Assembly: GCA_003963315.1 (NCBI GenBank)
Contig: RXJP01000078.1
Location: forward strand, 32,639-72,790
DNA length: 40,152 nucleotides
Reading direction: 5' to 3'
Source: Rhodocyclaceae bacterium
GTDB lineage: Bacteria; Pseudomonadota; Gammaproteobacteria; Burkholderiales; Rhodocyclaceae
Part shown: piece after piece, positions 16,200 to 23,963 of the stretch
How positions within the stretch are numbered: position 1 is the first letter of the stretch
How the letters are laid out: each line of letters begins with the position of its first letter
Position numbers and translations under genes: made by a program
The notes under the pieces: model-generated
Told to the model about the DNA's origin: nothing
Databases searched by the model: none
What the model saw: only the letters and a program-made list of their open reading frames with translations

Positions 16200-17152
16200 G
16201 CCGCCAACTTCATGGCTGCCGCCAACGCCCGGGCCTTGATCGCCGCCCCCTGGCCAAACCAGGCGGAATCCAGACGGGAATCCTGACTCCTGGCCCGGCG
16301 GTGATGATCCACATACTCCGTCACCGCATTGACCAAGCCCCAGGCCGTGCCCGAGGCGGAGGACAGCTCACTGCCCAAGCCACTGCCTTCATACAAACCT
16401 TGCACTGACTGCAAGGCTTTCTGGTTGGGCTGTTCATTGAGGGGTACTGCCGGATCCCCGAGGACATCCACCAGGAAGTTCATGGCTTCGAACTTGTGCA
16501 CCTTGCGCTCCGAAAGCACTTTGATCGAATCCATGAAGCGATCCCAGGCCGACAGTCCCAAACCCAGTGCCCGTTTGACGGCTACCGGGTCAAAGGTCGT
16601 GGAGTGAGGTACCTTGATCGCCCCGGTTGTATCTCCCACTGCCAATTGCAGCGTGTTGTTGCACACCACCCGGACCGAGGTGAATTGGGCCGTGGTAGCC
16701 AGGGTGCCATCACAGCTGGTGGCGAGTAAGAGATAGGCCGCTACCCGGTCTCCTCCCTTGAGCAGGGTGTCCTGCCCAGTCCGGGCCAGGGCCCAAAGCT
16801 TCTTGCCTTGCTTGAGGACCCCGGCGGTTTCCAGTTCAAAACCCCCGGCAGAGACCAAGTCCCGATAGAACTCCAGCACTTCCGCCGGTTGCACCACCTT
16901 ATAACGGTGGGACACCACCGAGAGCGGGGCATGGGTATCACTACGGAACAAGACCTTGGCATCCGGGTAATGCTTGAGGTGCAAACCCTGTCCCCCGGAG
17001 ACGGAGTACAGGGCTTCGGTTTCTTCGATACGCCAGTTCATGCCGGCTTGGGCCAGCCAGGTTTCCAGGGGTTGTTTGGGGGTGAGGGGATTGCCTAGGC
17101 CGTGCCAGGGGGTGGCATGGGTATAGGCCATGGATTCGATTTCGTGGGCCAT
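16196..17152 (-). CDS. DUF932 / phage-plasmid-related protein (TIGR03299 type)
   Basis: A 318-residue protein of the DUF932 family found in plasmids, ICEs and prophages. It has the typical opening AYTHATPWHGLGNPL (about 9-23), followed by HAPLSVVSHRYKVVQPAEVL, YLLLATSCDGT and TTAQFTSVRVVCNNTLQLAV. The function of the family is unknown, though genes often sit beside recombination functions. AGGAAA precedes ATG 17152. On the minus strand it lies upstream of the cassette but is separated from it by the + strand XRE gene, so it probably has its own promoter. A 6-bp hairpin (17193-17212) lies in its leader. Confidence 0.85.
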   Translation of the reverse strand: MAHEIESMAYTHATPWHGLGNPLTPKQPLETWLAQAGMNWRIEETEALYSVSGGQGLHLKHYPDAKVLFRSDTHAPLSVVSHRYKVVQPAEVLEFYRDLVSAGGFELETAGVLKQGKKLWALARTGQDTLLKGGDRVAAYLLLATSCDGTLATTAQFTSVRVVCNNTLQLAVGDTTGAIKVPHSTTFDPVAVKRALGLGLSAWDRFMDSIKVLSERKVHKFEAMNFLVDVLGDPAVPLNEQPNQKALQSVQGLYEGSGLGSELSSASGTAWGLVNAVTEYVDHHRRARSQDSRLDSAWFGQGAAIKARALAAAMKLAA

Positions 17153-17314
17153 GGAGTTTCCTTTCGAAAGAAATAGATGTGACCGTGCCGCTGAGAACAG
17201 CCAGCGGGAGGGATCAAGAGGGGAATCAGTTAAAAGAGGGGAAAGACGCGGCGTAAAACACAGGCCGCCATGACAAGAGAGGTCCTGGCCAGGGGAGATG
17301 AGAGCAGACGCACC

Positions 17315-17710
17315 CTAGTGCTCAGTGAAGGTGTGACCACAGCGCATGCATTGATAGTGCTTGAGTACGCGCTCGTCGATGAGGCTACCCAGCTTTGCGC
17401 CGGCAATGCCACCGGTCGCGGCACCGATCAGGCCGCCCATGAGGGCCCCGGCAAGAGTTCCCAGGGTGATGCCCACAGGACCGGCAACCAGACCTAGGGC
17501 TGCGCCGGTTTCTGCCCCGGCAAGCGCACCGGCAATGCCACTGGCGGCTCCGCCCGTGGTCCCCACTATGCCGCCCACCTGTCGTGCCAGATGTTTCTGG
17601 GTGACATCGGGGCTGTGACAGTTGGGACAGGTTCGAGGCGTGAATAAGGTGAGGATGGGGGAGACGTCGACATCTGGTGTGTCGGGAATGCTTTCTTCAG
17701 ATTCAATCAT
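17315..17710 (-). CDS. Glycine-zipper membrane protein flanked by split zinc-knuckle cysteines
   Basis: A 131-residue protein; AAGGAG before ATG 17710 fixes the start (a longer frame to 17860 has no such signal). Residues 45-108 are glycine- and alanine-rich and hydrophobic, with repeated GxxxG spacing, like glycine-zipper domains that insert in membranes. They are bracketed by C28-P-N-C31 before and C121-M-R-C124 after (CPNCHSPDV and CMRCGHTF), so the two knuckles could close one zinc ribbon around a membrane hairpin. Function unknown. An intrinsic-terminator hairpin lies 31 bases upstream of the start. Confidence 0.7.
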   Translation of the reverse strand: MIESEESIPDTPDVDVSPILTLFTPRTCPNCHSPDVTQKHLARQVGGIVGTTGGAASGIAGALAGAETGAALGLVAGPVGITLGTLAGALMGGLIGAATGGIAGAKLGSLIDERVLKHYQCMRCGHTFTEH

Positions 17711-17742
17711 GCTGGACTCCTTAACGAGAGGTGAACGGCAAA

Positions 17743-17766
17743 AGGCCCGCCGATGAGGGCGGGCCT
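17743..17766 (-). terminator. Terminator-like hairpin in the leader of the glycine-zipper gene
   Basis: On the minus strand, AGGCCCGCC (17766-17758), a 6-base loop and GGCGGGCCT (17751-17743) are followed by TTT. It lies 32 bases before the start codon, and no gene on this strand precedes it closely. Confidence 0.7.
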
Positions 17767-17957
17767 GTGTAGGGAAAAGAGGCGTGAAATGAACATCGCC
17801 GAATGAGCGAGCATTCATGTCCGGCTCAGGGGGAGGATATGTGACCCTCGGAAAATCCAATTGAAGTGCGTCATTCCTTCAGAACAACACGCCTGGATCA
17901 AGGGATCATCAGACGTTCCTTAACGGATTACATTGCAAGAGTAAGGTCGCGTGGCGG

Positions 17958-17981
17958 TCTGACGCTATAACTTTCGTCAGA
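17958..17981. promoter_or_regulatory. Inverted repeat in the 17.7-18.0 kb intergenic region
   Basis: TCTGACG (17958-17964) and CGTCAGA (17975-17981) form a 7-bp inverted repeat with a 10-base AT-containing centre, between divergent genes. It may be a regulator site. Apart from this and the leader hairpin at 17743-17766, I see nothing in 17711-18045. Confidence 0.35.
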
Positions 17982-18045
17982 TTTACAGTCAGGGCGGATG
18001 AGGGGAACATCAGCGCATCCGACATAAAGATGCCGTGCCCACGTG

Positions 18046-18240
18046 ATGCATACCCTGCCTTGCCCGTTTTGCGGTTCGACCATCAGCCAATCCATAGAAA
18101 TAGACGCCGAGCAATGGGCGATTTACTGTGTCCAATGCAACTGTATTGGTCCTGCCAGAACCAGTGCCGCATCCGCAATCGACATCTGGAATGAACGCCA
18201 TCAGGCTGAGCAGCAGAGAGGTTCTGACTGTCTGCCTTGA
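18046..18240 (+). CDS. Lar-family (restriction alleviation) zinc-ribbon protein
   Basis: A 64-residue protein (from ATG 18046; GTG 18043 is an alternative) with the Lar-like pattern: LPCPFCGST at the start, YCVQCNCIGPARTS in the middle, then SAASAIDIWNERHQ. The two CxxC pairs form a zinc ribbon and the I-x-x-W-N-x-R end is typical. Lar proteins of prophages reduce attack by type I restriction enzymes, though many small family members have untested roles. No clear ribosome-binding site is visible. It is the only + strand gene between the XRE gene and the large defence-like gene. Confidence 0.75.
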   Translation: MHTLPCPFCGSTISQSIEIDAEQWAIYCVQCNCIGPARTSAASAIDIWNERHQAEQQRGSDCLP

Positions 18241-18648
18241 TGCGATTGCGGGTGGTGATATGGGGCGGAGAGACAACGCGGGTACCGTTGGTACACGGAA
18301 GGCTCCTGAATGATAGACGCCACAACAATACCCAATAGCCTGATACCTGTTCCAAACGGGCAGAGACCAGGCTAAGGCGGAAGAGGGCTAGGGAGAATGG
18401 AGGGGGACAGGCTGACCTGTTAGGGTGAGCCAGGGGAGGGATATGTGACTGTGGGGGAGGGGCGGGATATCGGCCAAAGTGGAATTCTATTCTTCAATCA
18501 AAATCGGACTCAAATGTGATGATTACCTGTCATTCAGCCACAAACATGAGAAATTCCTATCGACAAGGGCAGGATGTTCGTTTTACTTAATCTGTAATTG
18601 GGAACTAGTAATTGGTGGTCAGTCTCTCGCCTACGTTGATTTCACACA
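18241..18648. other. Intergenic region without identified genes
   Basis: About 400 bases between the Lar-like gene and the 3' end of the large minus-strand gene. I see no frame with a start signal and recognisable content. The part from 18480 on is clearly AT-richer than what precedes it, which suggests that the large gene and its 3' flank arrived as one piece. Confidence 0.5.
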
Positions 18649-21600
18649 TTATTCCTCGAATAGTTCTCGGTCTTTAATGGAGTCTGCAATGTTCTTCTCG
18701 GCATCGCGTTTTATTAGATCGTAAAGCCGATAGGCGGGGGAAAATCTCGGCAGAGTCTCGAGGATGGAGTCCGCCTTTTTCAAAGCCTCGACGTCACGAG
18801 GAAACGGCTCACCAGGCGTCCCTTGCTTTCCGCCACTTACGGCAGCGCAATAGAGCGCACTGGTCGCGGTTTGGAGACATTCACTGCCATGCGACTTGGC
18901 GGCCGTAAGGTACTCAATGGCGAAGGATGGATTGTCCAGCGTGAAGGAATGTTGGGCGTCCCTCAGAATTCTTCCAATCAGCAGGATGTCTCGGCTGTCC
19001 CCTGCAAACTTGTTCCGCATGAATGACATAACCCGCTCGTCAATTAGTGAAAACACTGCCGTAAATAAGTGGGAAGCGAAGTGTTGGAACCGATGATCAT
19101 CCTCATCTCGACCAATGATCCATGACCAAACATCGCGGCACAGATCATCGTATGACGGCGAGTCTATAAATTGCAGCGGCTTATACATGTAGGGTCCGTA
19201 ATTGCATGGCCGAAACGAGTAATCGTCCATTGATGAGGCGTGCTCGACGCGTTCCTTGAAGAAGGCCAACGATTCCATGGGGTGTCGTGCAGAGATTTCG
19301 GAGAAAAATTGCTGGATCCAATACTTATCGAGTACGGGTATCAGCAGCATCTGCTCCAACAAAAGGTTCACAGTGTCGACATCAACCAGGTCAAGCGGAA
19401 TTGATCCACCAGTGCCGAAAAGGGACAGTACCTCGTCGGCAACATACTGGGAGCCACACAGGTTCACGGATCTAATGAGTTCTAACGCTTTCGAGGCATT
19501 TTCAGTTCCGATGCGACGCAACTCACCTGCGGAAATTGTCACCAGTTGCTGGTCGTCTGATGAAAGAAATTGCTCCACAACTTCGTATTCATATTCTCCC
19601 CAGGATGATTTCTCGAGGAGCAGACTAAGGCAGCAAGCCAATGATTTTTTGAGTTCTCGACTATCGGTGGCGAGGATTCTTTGCGTGAACTTCCTTCCCT
19701 TCTCGACATCTTCCTCATACGCCTTGGGCAATGCGATGGGGATATGTCTGCCAATCGCGGATTGCGGATTGTCAAGCGCATATTCCAAGAGTGGACTTGC
19801 CAAGGAAGCGCTGCTTGCCAGCAATTCATGGAGAAGGATGTGAGGTGACACACCTTGACCCTGTTTGATTTTGTCGATTTTCTCTAATGTGTTCGCACTG
19901 AATTGAACGGCTTCCTCTGGCGTCTTGAAGGCGTTAGTTATCTCATTGGCGGTTTTCTGAATCGTTTCTTGCCACTCCCGTTGTCTTGTTTCAAAGTCCG
20001 GGTTCTCGATCAAATGTCCATAGCCGTCGATGAGTGCGCGTATGGTGCGGAACTCCATACTGTCTGGTGTAAGGTCAAATATCTCCTTCGCCACTTCAGA
20101 CGTCTTTCCGGCAGCGAATTTGGCGTGCCAGGAAATCGAAGACAGTAGTTCAAGCCAAACAAACGGATCCACTGGTGACGACAGTACCTTGTCCTTGATG
20201 GCGTTCAGGGTGACGACGAATTCATCGGTCCAACCAGACCTATCGGTCTCCGGCGCGACTGCACCAAATTGACCCATCGGATATCGGAGCGCATCTGAAA
20301 GCGCTCGAGCGGATAGGATCGCAATGTCAATTTGTTTGGAATCAAGCCGCGCGATAGCCGCGTCGATGACCTCTCGCCTGAGTGAAGAAACTGCCTCCTG
20401 TCGAACGAAGAATGGACTGAACGTGAATTCACGACCATTAGATGTCGTCGTGTGTCCTTCGGTCTGCAGAATCCCACTTAGGAAATCGTAGGGCGTGTAT
20501 TCACCCGCTGATGCGTCGGGCAGGTCTAACAGCGAGAGTCCAAACGCGACGATTTCCTGGTTGAACTCTACGGGCTTGTTTGGCTCTACTGCGCAGAGTT
20601 CCTTGAGTATCCGAATAGCGTGGTCCGGATGTGAGTTCAGTCGTCTTCCGTCGGATTTGCCAAGTTCCCATAAGCACGCGCATGCTCGTTGCACATGTTC
20701 TATGTTGTAGGCAGCGTATTTGATGAGTTCGGGTAGGTCCTTGTGAATTCGTCCGTCGGCGATGGACTTCTCCGCGTACTGCAAGGCCCGGACGGGCTGG
20801 TAATACGCAACCGACGTCATCGCCTTAAAGTGAGGGTCGCCGTATTCTTCCGTGGGGCGCAATTGTTGCCACAGCCCGTCGAGTAGCTGGGTGCTGGCTG
20901 TATTCCCGTTCGACATCCGCCAATCGAGTTTTCCGAGATTGAGCAGGATGTTTTCAATGAAGGCTGGAGGCGATTGCCCAAAGATCTTTTCGGCATAGCC
21001 TGAGGACTTCCCGTTTGCGGTGACGCAATTTTGTTCAATGATGTGGTCTGCCAGGAGATCAGGCGCGATCCTGTAAGTCCGACCCCGTTTGAACACCACG
21101 CCACCTGTGATTAGTACTTTGATAAGTCGATTGCTATCGGCGATTGATATCCGTTCTGCGGTCTCCAGCAACGTTAGGAGTGCGCTATCGTCGGGGCTAA
21201 AGGGTTGGACCAGTGCTAATACCCGCAGGATGGCAAGAAGGGATTCCCTATCTTTCCCTTGGGCCAGTTCTCCTGCGGTGACTTGCTGGAAGCGATCAAG
21301 AAGTGCAGTCCTGAATGTGCTTTCGTTTCCAAGTAGTTGCGGATGCAGGTTTTCCTTGGTGGTGATCTGGGCCGCGACGACGGTGGCCAAAGGGCAATCT
21401 CGGGTGTATTGGCAGATCGCCTCGGCAGCGGATGCCGGGCCGCCGTATTCATTCAGTACCTGAGTGGCGAGCTCAATCGACTGCTTCTGAGACAGCGGCT
21501 CGAGGTTGACTTGGGCGGTGTAAGGGGGCTGCAGGAGGACTGCCGCTGCTTGGAGTTTGATGCGCTCGAAGCCGTATTTTCTTAAGGAGAGAATGGCACG

Positions 21601-22683
21601 AGCTGAATTTTTCGGATTTGCGATGTACGGGAAAAGGATTGGAAGGTCGTCGCGATCGTGCGCGTCATCCACGACCAATAGCTTTTCGCCATGGCCGAGG
21701 TTTTCGAGGTGCTTCGTGGAAAGCTCTTCGCCAGGAGAAAGGACCTTGATGAGCGTGCCGGGTCTCTCGTTCTGATAGTCGATCAAAGCCTGATATAGAA
21801 GTCGCGACTTTCCAGCCCCGCCGGAGCCGGTCAGTAGGGTGGCAACTGTCTTCTTGTCGCCAATGTGGTTCTTGAGACTTGCGAGCTCCTCGCTCCGCCC
21901 CACGAGTTGCCAAAGGTGATTGAACGCATTCTCCTTGCGGAGGAATGCCGAAAAGAAATCTTCCACGGACATCCAAGGGCCCGCCTCCACCTCACCCAGG
22001 AGCGCGAGTCTTTGCCCTGGGAAGAAGATGTCCACTAGTCTGATCTGTTCGGATTTCGGAAGCTTTCGAATTTGCTTGGCAACGTCTTCCTTGTCCCAGA
22101 GTTCCCAGTCGGGATACTTGGCAATTTCATCCCGTGCTTGCGGACTGGCCGGCCTCGTGAGCAGCAGTATTTTTTTGTCGGCATGGCGGGTATGCGCTGT
22201 CACGGCTGCTTTGACTTTGGCGGGTCCAAATTGCGCGTGGCGCTTGCACTGATAAGTGAGGATCGTCTGATCTTTCAGCCGGGCCTCGATATCCAGGCCA
22301 TTCTGCGTATGGCCGGTGCCACCATAGCGATGCACTTTTGCGCTCGGGTGGAGGAGTTCTGAAATGAAAAAGTAGCAGAACCGTTCGAAGGTGTCGGCAG
22401 TAAGCGCGTCGATGGGGAAAGGCTGGTCGTAACTGATGACTACTTGCGGAGTTTGGTCGCCATCGTGCGTGTCCTCTAGTTCGTCTGGATGCACCGAGAG
22501 TATTTGAGCGAGGCGGAGCAGGTCCTTTTTCCTCGGCCGCGACGTGCCGGCTTCCCATCGACTCACCGTCTGCTGGCTAACCCCCATTGAAATGGCGAGT
22601 TCATTCTGGGTTGCGATTCCAGCTTGGAGGCGGAGTTTTTGCAGTCGTTCGCCAAAGCTCTCGGTAGAAGAATCTGAACTCAT
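18649..22683 (-). CDS. XRE-HTH / Mrr-like nuclease / STAND P-loop ATPase fusion with long helical C-terminus (candidate antiphage protein)
   Basis: A very large single protein, 1346 residues from the first ATG (22689) or 1344 from the second (22683), which is better spaced from AGGG. Numbering from the first ATG: residues 10-72 are a Cro/CI-type helix-turn-helix (ATQNELAISMGVSQQTVSRW). Residues 92-225 look like an Mrr-type restriction endonuclease fold, with E102, GGTGHTQNGLD ending in D133, and Q147-C-K149. Residues 262-470 form a P-loop ATPase with Walker A GSGGAGKS (288-295) and Walker B LLVVDDAHD (337-345). Residues 480-1346 are almost all helical, probably degenerate repeats, as in the sensor part of STAND proteins. 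Nuclease-STAND-repeat proteins (Avs-like) detect phage proteins and then degrade DNA; that role is inferred here. The DNA-binding domain at the front is unusual and suggests self-regulation. Codon use is less GC-biased than in the flanking chromosome. Confidence 0.8.
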   Translation of the reverse strand: MSSDSSTESFGERLQKLRLQAGIATQNELAISMGVSQQTVSRWEAGTSRPRKKDLLRLAQILSVHPDELEDTHDGDQTPQVVISYDQPFPIDALTADTFERFCYFFISELLHPSAKVHRYGGTGHTQNGLDIEARLKDQTILTYQCKRHAQFGPAKVKAAVTAHTRHADKKILLLTRPASPQARDEIAKYPDWELWDKEDVAKQIRKLPKSEQIRLVDIFFPGQRLALLGEVEAGPWMSVEDFFSAFLRKENAFNHLWQLVGRSEELASLKNHIGDKKTVATLLTGSGGAGKSRLLYQALIDYQNERPGTLIKVLSPGEELSTKHLENLGHGEKLLVVDDAHDRDDLPILFPYIANPKNSARAILSLRKYGFERIKLQAAAVLLQPPYTAQVNLEPLSQKQSIELATQVLNEYGGPASAAEAICQYTRDCPLATVVAAQITTKENLHPQLLGNESTFRTALLDRFQQVTAGELAQGKDRESLLAILRVLALVQPFSPDDSALLTLLETAERISIADSNRLIKVLITGGVVFKRGRTYRIAPDLLADHIIEQNCVTANGKSSGYAEKIFGQSPPAFIENILLNLGKLDWRMSNGNTASTQLLDGLWQQLRPTEEYGDPHFKAMTSVAYYQPVRALQYAEKSIADGRIHKDLPELIKYAAYNIEHVQRACACLWELGKSDGRRLNSHPDHAIRILKELCAVEPNKPVEFNQEIVAFGLSLLDLPDASAGEYTPYDFLSGILQTEGHTTTSNGREFTFSPFFVRQEAVSSLRREVIDAAIARLDSKQIDIAILSARALSDALRYPMGQFGAVAPETDRSGWTDEFVVTLNAIKDKVLSSPVDPFVWLELLSSISWHAKFAAGKTSEVAKEIFDLTPDSMEFRTIRALIDGYGHLIENPDFETRQREWQETIQKTANEITNAFKTPEEAVQFSANTLEKIDKIKQGQGVSPHILLHELLASSASLASPLLEYALDNPQSAIGRHIPIALPKAYEEDVEKGRKFTQRILATDSRELKKSLACCLSLLLEKSSWGEYEYEVVEQFLSSDDQQLVTISAGELRRIGTENASKALELIRSVNLCGSQYVADEVLSLFGTGGSIPLDLVDVDTVNLLLEQMLLIPVLDKYWIQQFFSEISARHPMESLAFFKERVEHASSMDDYSFRPCNYGPYMYKPLQFIDSPSYDDLCRDVWSWIIGRDEDDHRFQHFASHLFTAVFSLIDERVMSFMRNKFAGDSRDILLIGRILRDAQHSFTLDNPSFAIEYLTAAKSHGSECLQTATSALYCAAVSGGKQGTPGEPFPRDVEALKKADSILETLPRFSPAYRLYDLIKRDAEKNIADSIKDRELFEE

Positions 22684-22692
22684 ACTCATACC

Positions 22693-22743
22693 CTGTGTGC
22701 TATTACTTGTACGCAGTATCTGTGTGTAAGTTCATCATGTCAA
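22693..22743 (-). promoter_or_regulatory. Promoter with direct repeats for the HTH-nuclease-STAND gene
   Basis: On the minus strand, TTGACA (-35, 22743-22738), a 17-base spacer and GATACT (-10, 22720-22715) form a strong sigma-70 promoter ending 32 bases before the second ATG. CACACAG occurs twice, at 22726-22720 (touching the -10) and 22699-22693 (just before the start), 27 bases apart. These direct repeats are plausible binding sites for the protein's own helix-turn-helix domain. Confidence 0.75.
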
Positions 22744-22889
22744 GCCTGTTCGCTATAAATTCAAACGACTAGGGGATTACCATTTAACGATCTAATGGAT
22801 GCTTGCTCTGAATTAAAGGCAAGGGCAAATGCAGCCGCAAAAGCCGGCGAGTCAGCGTGATGATCGCCCCTAGGTCGCATAATCAGTGG

Positions 22890-22921
22890 ATGGCCGGTCT
22901 AATTTCCGAACCGGCCATTTT
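22890..22921 (+). terminator. Intrinsic terminator
   Basis: ATGGCCGGT (22890-22898) and ACCGGCCAT (22910-22918) make a perfect 9-bp stem with an 11-base loop, followed by TTT. No complete gene lies just upstream on this strand, so it may be the leftover terminator of a deleted gene such as an integrase or regulator. Confidence 0.75.
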
Positions 22922-23060
22922 CGTTGCTGGAAACCACCGTCCGCTTCGGCCGAAATGCAGAAGTTCCAAGCTTATTTAGATAGAAAGGCAAGCAGGTGAT
23001 ATAAGCTACAGGCTCCAATTTCCCATCAAACCGGCACTAGATTCCAAGTATCGCTAAAAC

Positions 23061-23082
23061 TTGATGGTATTTTTGATGGTAT
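23061..23082. repeat. Direct repeats TTGATGGTAT, possible integrase arm sites
   Basis: TTGATGGTAT occurs at 23061-23070 and 23073-23082, a 12-base period, about 60 bases inside the tRNA-like sequence. Closely spaced short direct repeats next to an attachment core are typical of arm-type binding sites of tyrosine integrases. Confidence 0.55.
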
Positions 23083-23130
23083 CTGAGAACACCAAACTCA
23101 AATAAATGGCTTAACCAAGATCTTAATTAA

Positions 23131-23158
23131 GAATTATTCGATTCCCGTCCCGGCACCA
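23131..23158 (+). other. tRNA-3'-end-like sequence, candidate attachment site of the island
   Basis: TTCGATTCCCG (23137-23147) looks like a T-loop and the sequence ends CCCGGCACCA (23149-23158), as a tRNA acceptor arm with CCA would. No tRNA body is present upstream: the 5' side is AT-rich and unrelated. Islands commonly leave such a 3' tRNA fragment at one end. One base is missing compared with standard geometry (15 rather than 16 bases after the loop), so it is either a slightly changed att core or a coincidence. Confidence 0.5.
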
Positions 23159-23167
23159 GCATCCATC

Positions 23168-23608
23168 ATGATCGTTCTTAATCTCCGCTGCGGCGGCGGT
23201 CATCTGTTTGAAGGATGGTTTTCATCTGCCGACGATTTCAATGCCCAGTGTGATCGCAAAGATGTGCTTTGTCCCACCTGCAACTCCTCGGAAGTAGGTC
23301 GGGTACCGTCTGCGCCGAAAATAATGCGATCAGATACCGCAAGCCGTGATGGCAACGAGGCTCGTCAGAAAACCGATCAGTCCTCCATGACCCCTGAGTT
23401 GGCCGAGAAACTGATCCATGCGCTTGCCGGCCTCGCTGCAACGGCAGAAGACGTATCCACGCGGTTTGCCGAAGAAGCCAGGAAAATTCATTATGGCGAA
23501 GCGGAAGCCAGGCAAATCAAGGGTATCGCGACCCGGGAGGAAACCCAAGACCTCCTCGACGAGGGTATTCCCGTACTGCCCCTCCCCGACAAGGGCGCCG
23601 TGCATTGA
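23168..23608 (+). CDS. DUF1178 family protein
   Basis: A 146-residue protein of the DUF1178 family, common in proteobacteria and of unknown function. The N-terminus has the typical LRCGGGHLFEGWFSS segment and a lone knuckle CPTCNSSEV (about 37-45), which with C8 may bind zinc. The C-terminus has the conserved EARQIKGIATREETQDLLDEGIPVLPLP, read here in two parts around residues 117 and 130. It starts only ten bases after the tRNA-like sequence. It appears to mark the return to ordinary chromosome: its composition and the following genes are GC-rich and housekeeping-like. Confidence 0.82.
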   Translation: MIVLNLRCGGGHLFEGWFSSADDFNAQCDRKDVLCPTCNSSEVGRVPSAPKIMRSDTASRDGNEARQKTDQSSMTPELAEKLIHALAGLAATAEDVSTRFAEEARKIHYGEAEARQIKGIATREETQDLLDEGIPVLPLPDKGAVH

Positions 23609-23963
23609 GTCTGGCCGGCTGACCCAGTCGGCCTAAGTATGTAGGCAACGTTTTCCTCAGGAAACCCTGGCTCGACAGGAAATGGTCCAGCCATGGACTG
23701 GCTCATCTACGCCGGTTGCCAAGGGGATTCAATCCCGAATTCACCGATTAGCCCCAGAGCCCGCCTGGGGCAATAGGGCGTTGAGGCTAATGCCAAAAGC
23801 GGTTTTCTCTGGAGAATGTCGGCATTGAACAGACATTTTCCAGCCGGCTCCCGGATCGAATAGAAAGCGCGCTCGCGCTGCCTGCATTGGTCATCCCGGC
23901 TGTTATTAGGGGCCTGATTACCGTGATTCCAATGCCGTACCTCCCGTGTCGAGGCAGACCCCG
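23609..23963. other. Intergenic region before galE
   Basis: About 350 bases with no gene seen. A 7-bp hairpin, GCCCCAG (23751-23757) / CTGGGGC (23765-23771), is present but without a T-run, so termination is uncertain. Confidence 0.4.

Larger units (their letters stand above)
22744..23167. other. Right end of the island: intergenic region with repeats
   Basis: No convincing gene. A 21-codon frame (ATG 22796 to TGA 22861, MDACSELKARANAAAKAGES...) just before a terminator could be a tiny gene or a gene remnant. The rest holds the terminator, two direct repeats and a tRNA-like sequence, listed separately. Confidence 0.5.

Noticed and set aside
18649-22683. Reading the large fusion protein as only an XRE transcription regulator
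   Set aside because: The helix-turn-helix is under 6% of the protein; nuclease and P-loop motifs plus some 850 helical residues make an effector/sensor much more likely.
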